Source: JAMZMI01 sp049115715
GTDB lineage: Bacteria > Bacteroidota > Bacteroidia > Cytophagales > Cyclobacteriaceae
NCBI GenBank assembly: GCA_049115715.1
Contig: JAGDZQ010000034.1
Coordinates: forward strand, 124,001-188,000
Reading direction: 5' to 3'
DNA length: 64,000 nt
Shown here: positions 34,118-42,662 of the stretch, piece by piece
Layout of the letters: every line of letters starts with the position of its first letter
Numbering within the stretch: the first letter of the stretch is position 1
Made by a program: the position numbers and the translations under genes
The notes under the pieces: model-generated
Seen by the model: the letters and a program-made list of their open reading frames with translations, nothing else
What the model was told of the DNA's origin: nothing
The model's database searches: none

Positions 34118-36307
34118 ATGAAATATCAATTATTAGTTTTTATTCTTTTACTAACAGTCCTCAAGTCTTCTTCCCAGACTATCAATGGAAAGGTGATGAG
34201 CGAGAAACAAGAGCCCTTGATTGGCGCCACTGTTCTACTTCCTAAATCTCAAAGGGGAGTCATCACCGACATCAACGGAACCTTCATTCTCGAAAATATT
34301 GATAATGAAACACAGATCATTATCCGATTTGTGGGTTATCAATCCGACACTGTAAATATTGCAGAACAGAAGTTTATCAAAATCCACTTGAAAGAAAACA
34401 CAAGTGAGCTTGACGCTGTGATCGTAAAATCCTCTTCTACTTTTATGGACAACCTCGAGCCGATACACGCTGAGATCATTACAGAGAAGGAATTGCTCAA
34501 GGGGGCATGCTGCAACTTATCCGAAAGCTTCGAAACCAATGCTTCCGTGGATGTCTCCTTCACAGATGCCGTCTCTGGCACCAAGACCATCAGAATGCTG
34601 GGTTTGGATGGCAAATACACAGTAATAAATAGAGAGAACATGCCTCATGTGAGAGGTTTAAGTTCTAGACAGGGCCTTAATTATATACCCGGAACATGGA
34701 TACAATCCATTGATGTAGGAAAGGGGGCTGGATCTGTCGTAAATGGCTATGAATCAATGACAGGTCAAATCAATATGGAATTTAAGAAACCTGGAAGCAG
34801 CGAAAAGCTTTATTTAAACGCTTACGCAAACTCATTTGGAAGAGTGGAGGCGAATGCCAACACTTCGTACCAAATAAACGAAAATTGGTCAGGAGCCTTA
34901 CTCACACATGGCAGCTATTTTGGAAATGAGATAGATCAAAACCATGACTCATTCATGGATTTGCCTAAGTCGAAACAGTTCAACGTACTTAATCGATACA
35001 AGTATCGAGGTGAGAGAGTGGAATCTCAAATTGGTTTTAATGTGCTTCAAACTGAAAAGGCTGGAGGGCAGTCAGGTTTCGACTTCAAAGATGATGCATC
35101 CAACTCACCCCTATATGGATTTTCGAGCAATGTGAATCGGTTTGAAATATTTGGTAAGACAGGTTTATTATTTCCTCAATCCCCTTATAAAGGATGGGGA
35201 CTTATATATTCGGGATCATTTGAAAAACAGGGTGCTGATTTTGGGAGAAGATCTTATTCCGGAAAACAGAAAAACGTCTATATCAATCTCATCCACCAAA
35301 ATATTATCGGCAACACTTTTCATCAATATAAGGCAGGGAGTAGTTTCTTGTTGGATGACTATGATGAGGTCTTTGCAGATTCTTCTTTTACCAGAACTGA
35401 AATCGTTCCTGGTGCTTTCTTAGAATACAGCTACCTACCAAACGACAAATTCACCTTAGTGGGAGGAATAAGAACTGACATTCACAACTTATACGGAATC
35501 TATGTAACTCCCCGACTACACATTAGATATGAAGTTATGCGTCGGGGTATATTGAGAGTATCAGCCGGAAAAGGCTATAGAACTTCTAATATCATAGCGG
35601 AAAACACACAAGCTTTTGTTTCGTCAAGAAAATTGGTGGTAAAAGAAAAGCTTGACCCGGAAGAATCGTGGAATTTTGGAGGAAGCTTCACAAAAGAAAT
35701 CTACATCGGGAGTGAAAAAATAAATTTAATAGCCGACTATTTCCATACAAGGTTTCAAAATCAAGTAGTAACAGATCTAGATCAAAACTCCTCTGAAGTG
35801 AGTTTTTATAATTTGAATGGAAAGTCTTTTGCCAATAGCTATCAAGTAGAAATTGCTGCATCAATCGATGATCACTTTTCCACAAAGGGAGCTTACAAGT
35901 ATTATGATGTGAAATCGACAATTGACAATGAGCTCATTTCGATTCCTTTTATTTCCAAACACCGCGCATTCTGGAATCTGGCATACGCGTCGAAGTTTGA
36001 AAAATGGAAAGCTGATCTAACTCTCCAGTGGTATGGAAGAAAAAGGTTGCCGGATACTAAAAACAAGCCTCTGGAACATCAAAGAGCAAACTACTCTCCT
36101 GATTTCACTAACATAAATATGCAAGTGAGTAGAACTTTCCGATGGGGAAATGTATATCTAGGGAGTGAAAATGTGCTCGACTTCAAACAGAAAAACCCTA
36201 TCATTGATCCTCAAAATCCTTTTAGTGAAAATTTTGATGGATCATTGGTTTGGGGTCCCATTGCAGGAAGGCTCGTCTACTTTGGGGTTAGATATGAAAT
36301 AAACTAA
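34118..36307 (+). CDS. TonB-dependent receptor, probably for metal or metal complexes
   Basis: Outer-membrane receptor of 729 residues from ATG at 34118 (signal MKYQLLVFILLLTVLKSSS-Q). A CarboxypepD-like domain (about 21-100, INGKVMSEKQEPLIGATVLL, DINGTFILENI) precedes the plug (about 105-215, LKGACCNLSESFETNASVDV, RMLGLDGKYTVI) and the barrel to the terminal aromatic-rich strand (VYFGVRYEIN). A Cys-Cys pair in the plug (KGACCNLSES) may be functionally important. No SusD-like partner follows, so it is not a SusC. Neighbours with HYC_CC_PP and HMA motifs point to copper or another soft metal. Confidence 0.9.
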   Translation: MKYQLLVFILLLTVLKSSSQTINGKVMSEKQEPLIGATVLLPKSQRGVITDINGTFILENIDNETQIIIRFVGYQSDTVNIAEQKFIKIHLKENTSELDAVIVKSSSTFMDNLEPIHAEIITEKELLKGACCNLSESFETNASVDVSFTDAVSGTKTIRMLGLDGKYTVINRENMPHVRGLSSRQGLNYIPGTWIQSIDVGKGAGSVVNGYESMTGQINMEFKKPGSSEKLYLNAYANSFGRVEANANTSYQINENWSGALLTHGSYFGNEIDQNHDSFMDLPKSKQFNVLNRYKYRGERVESQIGFNVLQTEKAGGQSGFDFKDDASNSPLYGFSSNVNRFEIFGKTGLLFPQSPYKGWGLIYSGSFEKQGADFGRRSYSGKQKNVYINLIHQNIIGNTFHQYKAGSSFLLDDYDEVFADSSFTRTEIVPGAFLEYSYLPNDKFTLVGGIRTDIHNLYGIYVTPRLHIRYEVMRRGILRVSAGKGYRTSNIIAENTQAFVSSRKLVVKEKLDPEESWNFGGSFTKEIYIGSEKINLIADYFHTRFQNQVVTDLDQNSSEVSFYNLNGKSFANSYQVEIAASIDDHFSTKGAYKYYDVKSTIDNELISIPFISKHRAFWNLAYASKFEKWKADLTLQWYGRKRLPDTKNKPLEHQRANYSPDFTNINMQVSRTFRWGNVYLGSENVLDFKQKNPIIDPQNPFSENFDGSLVWGPIAGRLVYFGVRYEIN

Positions 36308-36340
36308 GAGGAAAAGAATTAGAATATTAAAAACTGAGAC

Positions 36341-36697
36341 ATGAAAAAATATACCGTACTATTTCTCCTGATCCTTATATCAATAAGTACACAAGCTCAA
36401 GAAAAGTATCACAAAGTTGAGATTAAAACATCAGCGGTCTGTGAAATGTGTCAATATGCGATTGAAAAAGAAATGGCCTTCGAAAAAGGAGTTAAAAGCG
36501 CCATTCTTGATCTGGAAACGAAAAATTTGCTAGTAACCTACCATGCAAACAAAACAAGCGTTGAACAAATAAGAAAACGCATAGCACTTACTGGATATCA
36601 TGCTGATTCCATCAGACGAGATTCAATTGCTTATAAGAACCTCCCTTTATGCTGCAAGGACGGTGCGCATAGTGACGAACATATCGATGAGCACTAG
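36341..36697 (+). CDS. Secreted heavy-metal-associated (HMA) domain protein
   Basis: A 118-residue periplasmic protein with a signal peptide (about 1-20, STQAQ) and an HMA fold (about 25-95) with the metal-binding pair Cys34-Glu-Met-Cys37 and a ferredoxin-like pattern (VKSAILDLETKNLLVTYH). A second Cys pair and His residues follow near the C-terminus (LCCKDGAHSDEHIDEH), which could add metal ligands. It is 33 bases after the receptor gene. A role as a metallochaperone for the receptor system is likely but not shown. Confidence 0.88.
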   Translation: MKKYTVLFLLILISISTQAQEKYHKVEIKTSAVCEMCQYAIEKEMAFEKGVKSAILDLETKNLLVTYHANKTSVEQIRKRIALTGYHADSIRRDSIAYKNLPLCCKDGAHSDEHIDEH

Positions 36698-36700
36698 AAT

Positions 36701-37540
36701 ATGACTGGGCAGATCAGAATAAAGAAACATTCCGGCGAACTAGACCCATTTTCCGAGGATAAACTGAGAAATAGCCTGAGCAACGCTGGGGCTAAGCAAA
36801 ATGTGGTTGATGAAGTATTGGCTGAAATCAAACCTGATTTATATGATGGAATCAAATCTAGCGAGGTTTACAGATCTGCGCATCGATCACTAAAGAAAAA
36901 GGAACATATCAATTCGTCCAGATATGGGTTGAAGAAGTCAATCCTTCAACTTGGACCAACAGGATATCCATTTGAAGTGCTTGTAAGTGAAATCATGGCA
37001 TCCGAAGGATATGCAGTACAAACAGGAATCACCCTGCCAGGCAAGCATGTCACGCATGAAATAGATGTACTAGCAGAGAGCAATGCAGAATTATTAATGA
37101 TGGAGTGCAAATTCCACAATAAACCTGGTTACAAGTCCGATGTGAAAGTACCCCTTTATATAAATTCAAGATATCGCGATGTTGACGATATCTGGAAAAG
37201 GCAAGGAAAGTACTCTGAGAAGAATACTCAAGGATGTGTGATTACAAATTCGCGATTTACCCAGGATGCGTTAGATTATGGATTGGGTGAAGGCATGCAG
37301 ATGATTAGTTGGGATTATCCTGCAGAAAATAGTTTAAAAAAACGCATCAACGATTATCATCTTTATCCAATAACCAGTTTACAATCCATTACTCAGAAGG
37401 ACAAAAAGCTACTCATAGAAGAGGGGATTGTGGCGATAAAGTCTTTATGCGAAAATTTTGATTTATTGGGCAAGCTTGGCTACTCTAACAACAAGATTTC
37501 AAAAATCGTAAGCGAAGCAAATCTAGTCTGCGAAATATAA
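36701..37540 (+). CDS. ATP-cone domain fused to a restriction-endonuclease-like (PD-(D/E)XK, Mrr-type) domain
   Basis: A 279-residue cytoplasmic protein starting 3 bases after the HMA gene. Residues 1-85 resemble the ATP-cone nucleotide-sensing domain (IRIKKHSGELDPFSEDKL, SSEVYRSAHRSLKK). Residues about 88-210 form a PD-(D/E)XK core with the Mrr-like pattern HEIDVLAE (Asp122) and MMECKF (Glu135, Lys137). A helical tail follows. ATP cones usually regulate ribonucleotide reductases, so joining one to a nuclease fold suggests a nucleotide-gated nuclease or DNA-binding regulator. Such fusions occur in Bacteroidota, sometimes beside metal-handling genes, but the function is unknown to me. Confidence 0.82.
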   Translation: MTGQIRIKKHSGELDPFSEDKLRNSLSNAGAKQNVVDEVLAEIKPDLYDGIKSSEVYRSAHRSLKKKEHINSSRYGLKKSILQLGPTGYPFEVLVSEIMASEGYAVQTGITLPGKHVTHEIDVLAESNAELLMMECKFHNKPGYKSDVKVPLYINSRYRDVDDIWKRQGKYSEKNTQGCVITNSRFTQDALDYGLGEGMQMISWDYPAENSLKKRINDYHLYPITSLQSITQKDKKLLIEEGIVAIKSLCENFDLLGKLGYSNNKISKIVSEANLVCEI

Positions 37541-37541
37541 A

Positions 37542-37570
37542 AAAGGAGCGAGCCTAAGCCCTGCTCCTTT
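37542..37570. terminator. Bidirectional terminator between convergent genes
   Basis: Stem AAAGGAGC (37542-37549) with GCTCCTTT (37563-37570) around a 13-base loop. It lies between the nuclease-like gene on the plus strand and the collagen-like lipoprotein gene on the minus strand. The flank on the minus-strand side is T-rich (TTATATTTC). Confidence 0.65.
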
Positions 37571-37595
37571 CACATATCAAACTACTGTCCGATTA

Positions 37596-38168
37596 TCATT
37601 CTCTTCTTGACCAGCTATCATTTCTTTCGACTTCTAGTTTGGGTAAACCCAACATTTCTTCCACTTTGTTGTAATCAGAAACATCTACCCTTCCATTGTC
37701 CCAAAAGGATCCGGGAACTACCACCACTCTTGCAACCCATCCATCAGTATCGACGGCAGTAAGCTCATCCAGCGAAAAATTAGCCTCCATGAAGAGCCTC
37801 ACGTCTGTAGAGGAAAAATCATAATTATATTGCAAAGTACCATCTGTAAAAAGTACTTGCTGACTCAACGAACGCCAAACTTCTACGTCCTCTCCATTAA
37901 CTTCTTCTACATTCCAAAGCAAATACACCAAAGCGACATCCGAACCAAAGCCTTCAAAGTTTGAAGGGTAAGGAAGAAATACTTGATAGTTATTTCCACG
38001 TGTGAAATCTATGTTTTCATATTCAAAAACAAAAGCGCTTTCCCCGTCAGCACCAATCGGACCAACAGGACCTTGATCGCCACGAGGACCCTGTGGCCCA
38101 ATAACAGTTTCTGTACATGATGAAATGAAAATAATGGAAAGTGTGAGTATGGAAAGGAGCGTTTTCAT
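37596..38168 (-). CDS. Lipoprotein with a short collagen-like repeat
   Basis: A 190-residue lipoprotein from ATG at 38168 (MKTLLSILTLSIIFISSC, Cys18); an ATG at 38192 would add eight residues before the signal. Immediately after the lipobox lies a short Gly-X-Y tract (GPQGPRGDQGPVGPIGADG) of six triplets, then a globular beta-rich domain (about 45-175) that I do not recognise as a specific family. Short collagen-like stalks after a lipid anchor recur in Bacteroidota surface lipoproteins. Monocistronic, convergent with the nuclease-like gene. Confidence 0.78.
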   Translation of the reverse strand: MKTLLSILTLSIIFISSCTETVIGPQGPRGDQGPVGPIGADGESAFVFEYENIDFTRGNNYQVFLPYPSNFEGFGSDVALVYLLWNVEEVNGEDVEVWRSLSQQVLFTDGTLQYNYDFSSTDVRLFMEANFSLDELTAVDTDGWVARVVVVPGSFWDNGRVDVSDYNKVEEMLGLPKLEVERNDSWSRRE

Positions 38169-38264
38169 GATTTTAGGATTTAAGATTTTCATATCATAAC
38201 CAAACTCCGTTCCAAACTCTCATCCTCTCTAAAATTGCTCTTACTTTACTAAAAAACTTTTAAG

Positions 38265-38272
38265 TACTTTTG
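38265..38272 (+). promoter_or_regulatory. Candidate -7 element upstream of the cold-shock gene
   Basis: TACTTTTG matches the Bacteroidota -7 consensus TAnnTTTG and lies 22 bases before the start codon of the cold-shock protein. The TTG at 38235 is 27 bases upstream, longer than the usual 19-21, so the -33 part is weak. Confidence 0.45.
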
Positions 38273-38294
38273 AAGTCTAATAAATTATTATTTA

Positions 38295-38486
38295 ATGAAT
38301 ACAGGTAAAGTAAAATTCTTCAATGATTCCAAAGGCTTTGGGTTTATTCAAGAAAATGGATCAAACACAGAGTATTTTGTTCACGTCTCAGGTCTGCAAG
38401 ATGATATCAGAGAAGGTGACGATGTAACCTTCGAATTGACGGAAGGGAAAAAAGGGTTGAATGCAATTGATGTTAAGCTTGCTTAA
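38295..38486 (+). CDS. Cold-shock domain protein (CspA family)
   Basis: A 63-residue single-stranded nucleic-acid-binding protein with the two RNA-binding motifs KGFGFI (RNP1) and YFVHVS (RNP2) and the usual start MNTGKVKFFNDSKG. Full length for the family; acts as an RNA chaperone in the cytoplasm. It has its own promoter candidate and a terminator, so it is monocistronic. The leader appears very short, without the long thermosensor leader known from E. coli cspA. Confidence 0.96.
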   Translation: MNTGKVKFFNDSKGFGFIQENGSNTEYFVHVSGLQDDIREGDDVTFELTEGKKGLNAIDVKLA

Positions 38487-38517
38487 AGCTTAATCGACGT
38501 AATAGATTTAATCATTC

Positions 38518-38544
38518 AAAAAGCCCTTTCAGGGCTTTTTTTTA
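38518..38544. terminator. Terminator shared by the cold-shock and osmC genes
   Basis: Stem AAAAAGCCCT (38518-38527) and AGGGCTTTTT (38531-38540) with a 3-base loop and a further T-run on the plus strand. The A-run on its left makes it work on the minus strand as well. It touches the stop codon of the osmC-like gene. Confidence 0.85.
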
Positions 38545-38949
38545 TTTCAAAATTTCGAAATGATGCTGCAATTTAATCTCTGGATCAATTGAAGAAGCAA
38601 CAGAGCAATATTTCGAAACAGCCAGATCAACGATACGCTCTGCTTCAGATTCAGTAAGATCCGGTGAAACAAAAGTGTACTTAATGCTGATATCGGTAAA
38701 TTTCTTAGGAATCTCTTCCCTTCTCACTCCGTCTATCTCCCCATAAAAATCGTTGAGCGTCTTTCTTCTTTTCTTGACCATCAAGACTATATCGACAGCA
38801 GCGCAGGATATAACACCGGATAAAAGTAGTTGCATAGGAGACATGGCCTCCTTTTCTGATGCATCCAGCATGTCTATTTCTAGTCGATTCCCGCTTTCAT
38901 TCACACAGAAATATTCCTTATCCGCCTTGTAACCTAATTTGATCTTCAT
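38542..38949 (-). CDS. OsmC family protein
   Basis: A 135-residue OsmC/Ohr-type protein, expected to act as a thiol-dependent peroxide reductase or related enzyme. Start at 38949 (MKIKLGYKADKEYF) fits the family; an in-frame ATG eight codons upstream is less likely. The first conserved Cys lies in the central helix (SGVISCAAVDIV) and the second in the C-terminal part (SKYCSVASSI). It belongs to the smaller OsmC subgroup common in Bacteroidota. Monocistronic. Confidence 0.9.
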   Translation of the reverse strand: MKIKLGYKADKEYFCVNESGNRLEIDMLDASEKEAMSPMQLLLSGVISCAAVDIVLMVKKRRKTLNDFYGEIDGVRREEIPKKFTDISIKYTFVSPDLTESEAERIVDLAVSKYCSVASSIDPEIKLQHHFEILK

Positions 38950-39122
38950 TTGAAATTTGTTTTTCGCTTGCAAATATCGTCAACAGAATATTTTATCGAA
39001 AAGTTTAGGAATCATATTATCACACAATAAATATCATAGATTAAATCCCTTTTTATAGAATTCTTTTTTGCTTGCAGCATACGAAAACCTACCTTTGCGG
39101 ATTATTAAAAATAAAAGGGCTA

Positions 39123-40178
39123 ATGATTATTCCAAAGGAATCAAAATTATCTGCGGAGCAACTAAAGGAAGTTTCATCAATCGTAGAGGAATACAAATGT
39201 AAAATACAGCCTATAGAAGGACACCACAGAACCATCTATGCTGTTTTAGGAGAAGAACGAGAGACCATCATGATCAATCGAATTCTCGGACTAGACTTTG
39301 TTGACAGATTTGACGCGATAGATTCTCCATTTAAGCTTATGGATTTAAAGTCTGAGTTGGCTCAGCACAAGATCATGGTCGGTGATTCTATTATTGGGGA
39401 AAGTCCTTTTGTTATTGCCGGACACTGCACCATAGACCCTAAAAACCCTCAATTGTTCCTTGAAACAGCTCATGCTGTAAAAGAGGCAGGAGCTAAAGCT
39501 ATAAGAGGTGGTGTATGGAAGCCTAGAACAATGCCATATTCTTTTCAAGGTGATGATGCATCTATGAAAATATTGATAGACGCTCGAAATGCAACCGGAC
39601 TTCCTGTAGATACAGAAGTGATGGATGAGCATCAATTGAGAATCGCCGTTGAAGCGGGAGTAGATGTTTTACAAGTAGGTGCAAGAAACGCTCTTAACTA
39701 TTCTTTGTTGAGAAAAATTGGGGAGTTAACTGCTGATAAGAAAATAGCCGTTTTACTTAAAAGGTCAATCGGAATGGGGCCTATCAATGAGTTTATCGCT
39801 GCATCGGAATATATCGCTGCTGCTGGAAACCCAGATGTAATGCTTTGCCCAAGAGGAACTTCTCCTACCATGGACGGGTACAGAAATCATCCAGATGAGT
39901 GTATCACTCCACTTCTCAATGAGAAAACATGGGCTCCTGTAATCGTTGACCCTTCTCACTCTGTAGGAAGAGCTAAGTATGTTCCTTCTGCAGCAATGGC
40001 GGCAATGGCATATGGAGCGGACGGTGTGATCGTAGAGACTCACTGCAACCCATCTAAAGGAATTGGAGATGATCCTAAACAAGGAATTACGCCAGAAGTA
40101 CTTACCAAGCTAATCAAGGATATTGATCAGATATGGGAGATTCGCAAGCACTACAAAACAGAGCCTGCATTGGTTTAA
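39123..40178 (+). CDS. aroF: 3-deoxy-7-phosphoheptulonate (DAHP) synthase
   Basis: First enzyme of the shikimate pathway, condensing phosphoenolpyruvate with erythrose-4-phosphate. The 351-residue protein from ATG at 39123 has an N-terminal ferredoxin-like/ACT-like regulatory domain (about 1-70) and a type I-beta catalytic barrel (about 80-340). Motifs include AGHCTIDP, IRGGVWKPRTMPYSFQG, LPVDTEVMD, LQVGARNALNYSLL, LKRSIGMGP, LCPRGTSP, VDPSHSVGRA and VETHCNPS. An upstream TTG at 39072 in frame is not needed. The terminator after it contains two undetermined bases. Confidence 0.96.
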   Translation: MIIPKESKLSAEQLKEVSSIVEEYKCKIQPIEGHHRTIYAVLGEERETIMINRILGLDFVDRFDAIDSPFKLMDLKSELAQHKIMVGDSIIGESPFVIAGHCTIDPKNPQLFLETAHAVKEAGAKAIRGGVWKPRTMPYSFQGDDASMKILIDARNATGLPVDTEVMDEHQLRIAVEAGVDVLQVGARNALNYSLLRKIGELTADKKIAVLLKRSIGMGPINEFIAASEYIAAAGNPDVMLCPRGTSPTMDGYRNHPDECITPLLNEKTWAPVIVDPSHSVGRAKYVPSAAMAAMAYGADGVIVETHCNPSKGIGDDPKQGITPEVLTKLIKDIDQIWEIRKHYKTEPALV

Positions 40179-40188
40179 AATATATCTT

Positions 40189-40234
40189 TCTATAAAAACA
40201 AAACCCTGATNNATCAGGGTTTTGTTTTTATAGA
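40189..40234 (+). terminator. Terminator hairpin with two undetermined bases at the apex
   Basis: Perfect 22-bp inverted repeat: arms 40189-40210 and 40213-40234, with NN at 40211-40212 as the whole loop. The stem contains ACAAAACCCTGAT and ends in a T-rich side, fitting an intrinsic terminator for the DAHP synthase gene. The undetermined loop length means the true hairpin may be longer than shown. Confidence 0.75.
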
Positions 40235-40258
40235 TATTTTAGTCTCAGAAAGGTTCCC

Positions 40259-41047
40259 ATGACTTACTACGATATACTTGGTGTTTCACCCGAATCAAAT
40301 CATGCCCAAATCAGAGGTAGTTACAGAAAGTTGGTAAAACAATTTCACCCTGACCTCAACCCTTCAGAAGAAGCAAAACACTTTATTGTCAAACTCACAG
40401 AAGCATATGAGGTATTATCAGATCCTCATAAAAAACAGGCTTATGATTGGCTATTGAATGGGGTTTCAGAAACTGAAATACCTGAGATAGACGAACGAGA
40501 AACAAGAAGGCAAGCCTACGTCAAAAAGAAACGAGAGGAAGAGGAAAGGTACTGGGAACAACTCTTTCGAATGAAAGTAAAGTTTTACAAAGTTCAGAGA
40601 TACTTCTCGATATTATTCTTCGCACTCTCCTTTGTGTACTCATACGATTATTTTGTCACTATGCCTCTAGAGAGTTACCAAATTGAGAAAATCGAATTGA
40701 TCAATTTGGGAGAAGCTAAGGTTGTGCTCAATTCCACACCTTATAAGATTGATGAGTCATTGTACTATCAAATTAAGGAAGACAACTTACAAAGCCTCCT
40801 GATTCATCAATCAGGACTCTTAAACACAATTGTAGGAATAAGCAATCCAAAAATCGGATATCACGAAGTAAATGGCACGATATATACGTATAAGAACTTT
40901 TTCTCCTATCTGCTTTTTATGCTTGCTTTGATACTTGTCTGCAATAGAAAATACAGCGACTGGTCAATGACTCTGGGTATACTTCCATTCTTCATCACAG
41001 CTATCCTTGTCCTATTTACCATTATCACACTCTCTGGGGCTCAGTAG
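40259..41047 (+). CDS. DnaJ-domain membrane protein
   Basis: A 262-residue protein with an N-terminal J domain (about 1-65) containing the HPD motif (QFHPDLNP) and the DPHKKQAYD end. A charged coiled-coil-like segment follows (about 78-105, EIDERETRRQAYVKKKREEE), then a hydrophobic segment (about 116-132), an exposed loop and two membrane helices at about 215-255. There is no zinc-finger or CTD, so it is not DnaJ itself but a membrane-anchored co-chaperone that would recruit DnaK. It stands alone. Confidence 0.88.
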   Translation: MTYYDILGVSPESNHAQIRGSYRKLVKQFHPDLNPSEEAKHFIVKLTEAYEVLSDPHKKQAYDWLLNGVSETEIPEIDERETRRQAYVKKKREEEERYWEQLFRMKVKFYKVQRYFSILFFALSFVYSYDYFVTMPLESYQIEKIELINLGEAKVVLNSTPYKIDESLYYQIKEDNLQSLLIHQSGLLNTIVGISNPKIGYHEVNGTIYTYKNFFSYLLFMLALILVCNRKYSDWSMTLGILPFFITAILVLFTIITLSGAQ

Positions 41048-41118
41048 TCTTTGCAACTATGCCACTAGTGCCACTCCTATTTCTTATATTTATTGCATAA
41101 ATCACCTAACCATCAACC

Positions 41119-42210
41119 ATGTCATCAAAACTCACTGACTCTTTATCTGGAGACGGTCTCAGAAAAACAACGTTCATTCTGATTTCATTAATCGCTACAG
41201 TCACCATACTTCACTATAGTGAGGAGTATGTCATACCATTCATTGTAGCCCTTATAATTTGGTTTATCATTCACGAACTCCGAGAAAATCTTCAAATGAT
41301 TCCCTATATAAGGGATAAATGGCCCCTATGGGTTCAGAGCATGATTGCATTTTTCTTTATCAATGTTGTCATTTTCGTAGTGATCGAGCTACTACTTGTC
41401 AGTATGAGCCAGCTCACAGAATCCGCGGATCTATATGAAGCAAATTTCAAGAAGTCCGTACTACAACTCAATGATGTCTTTGGGATGGACGTTATGACAA
41501 GAATGACAGAATTCATGAATGAAATGGATGTGTCCAGCTTAGTCTCAAGTGGACTGGATTACGTATCTGCATTGTTGGGAGACGCATTTATTATTCTATT
41601 ATACATCATCTTCCTTCTGGTTGAGGAAAATGTATTTGATGCAAAAATGATGGCTATCTACCCTAAAAAATCGAAGCAAACAAAGAACAAAAAACTGTTT
41701 CAAAAGATGGATAAGAACATCAGTCGGTACCTATCCTTAAAAACCCTTGTCAGTCTTCTTACAGGTTTTGCCAGCTATATTGCCTTATTAGTTTTAGGAA
41801 TAGACGGAGCTATTTTTTGGGCACTTCTCATATTTGTACTTAACTACATCCCAACTATCGGCTCCTTGATCGCTACAATTTTCCCTGCAATATTTGCGAT
41901 ACTACAGTTCGGAGAGCTAGCTCCATTTATTTATGTATTGCTGAGCGTCGGGACGATTCAGATCATAGTTGGGAATATTATCGAACCTAAGATTATGGGA
42001 AACAGCTTAAATATGAGCTCGCTGGTGGTCGTTCTCTCATTGACAATCTGGGGAGCAATCTGGGGAGTTATGGGCATGATTCTAAGTGTTCCAATCACAG
42101 TTATGATGATTATAGTTTGCGAAGAAATCCCAAGTCTAAGATTCGTGGCAATAGCACTTTCGGAGAAAGGACAGATTAAAATGTTGGAGCATGATGATGA
42201 GGAAGATTGA
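41119..42210 (+). CDS. AI-2E family transporter (permease)
   Basis: A 363-residue inner-membrane protein with seven or eight predicted helices. It has the family plan of an N-terminal helix cluster (ILISLIATVTILHY), a long soluble loop (about 95-150), and a C-terminal helical block with LNYIPTIGSLIATIFPAIFAI and GNIIEPKIMGNSLNMS. The family includes AI-2 exporter TqsA and sodium/proton exchangers, so substrate cannot be assigned. A short acidic C-terminal tail follows (EHDDEED). Confidence 0.93.
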   Translation: MSSKLTDSLSGDGLRKTTFILISLIATVTILHYSEEYVIPFIVALIIWFIIHELRENLQMIPYIRDKWPLWVQSMIAFFFINVVIFVVIELLLVSMSQLTESADLYEANFKKSVLQLNDVFGMDVMTRMTEFMNEMDVSSLVSSGLDYVSALLGDAFIILLYIIFLLVEENVFDAKMMAIYPKKSKQTKNKKLFQKMDKNISRYLSLKTLVSLLTGFASYIALLVLGIDGAIFWALLIFVLNYIPTIGSLIATIFPAIFAILQFGELAPFIYVLLSVGTIQIIVGNIIEPKIMGNSLNMSSLVVVLSLTIWGAIWGVMGMILSVPITVMMIIVCEEIPSLRFVAIALSEKGQIKMLEHDDEED

Positions 42211-42259
42211 AAGATTCAAATGACACAAAATAATTCGAGATACCCTAAACTAGCAATAT

Positions 42260-42625
42260 ATGAATCCCATCAATTGGTTTGAAATACCGGTGACAGACAT
42301 GGCCAGAGCCAAGAAATTCTATGAGCACATACTTGACATAGAAATATCGCTTCACGATTTCGATAAATTACTAATGGGTTGGTTTCCGTTCAACCACGAA
42401 GCGCCAGGCGCCACGGGGAGTTTAGTCCAAGGCAAAGACTACATTCCCTCTCATCATGGTTCCATGGTCTATTTCATCGTGAAAGAAATTGATAATGTAC
42501 TGCCGAAGATTACTTCCGTTGGGGGCAAGATTATCAACCCGAAATTCGAAATAGGTGATCATGGGTTTGTTGCCCATTTTGAAGATAGCGAAGGAAACCG
42601 AATCGCTCTTCATCAAGGAAAATAG
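42260..42625 (+). CDS. VOC family (glyoxalase/bleomycin-resistance-like) protein
   Basis: A 121-residue single-domain protein of the vicinal oxygen chelate superfamily with two beta-alpha-beta-beta-beta repeats. It begins MNPINWFEIPVTDMARAKKFYEHIL and ends GFVAHFEDSEGNRIALHQ, the usual arrangement. Potential metal ligands are limited, so it may be a binding protein rather than a glyoxalase. Convergent with the rhodanese gene. Exact role unknown. Confidence 0.9.
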   Translation: MNPINWFEIPVTDMARAKKFYEHILDIEISLHDFDKLLMGWFPFNHEAPGATGSLVQGKDYIPSHHGSMVYFIVKEIDNVLPKITSVGGKIINPKFEIGDHGFVAHFEDSEGNRIALHQGK

Positions 42626-42662
42626 ATAATGGAGCACAATGAGTCAATACCTGCCATTTACT

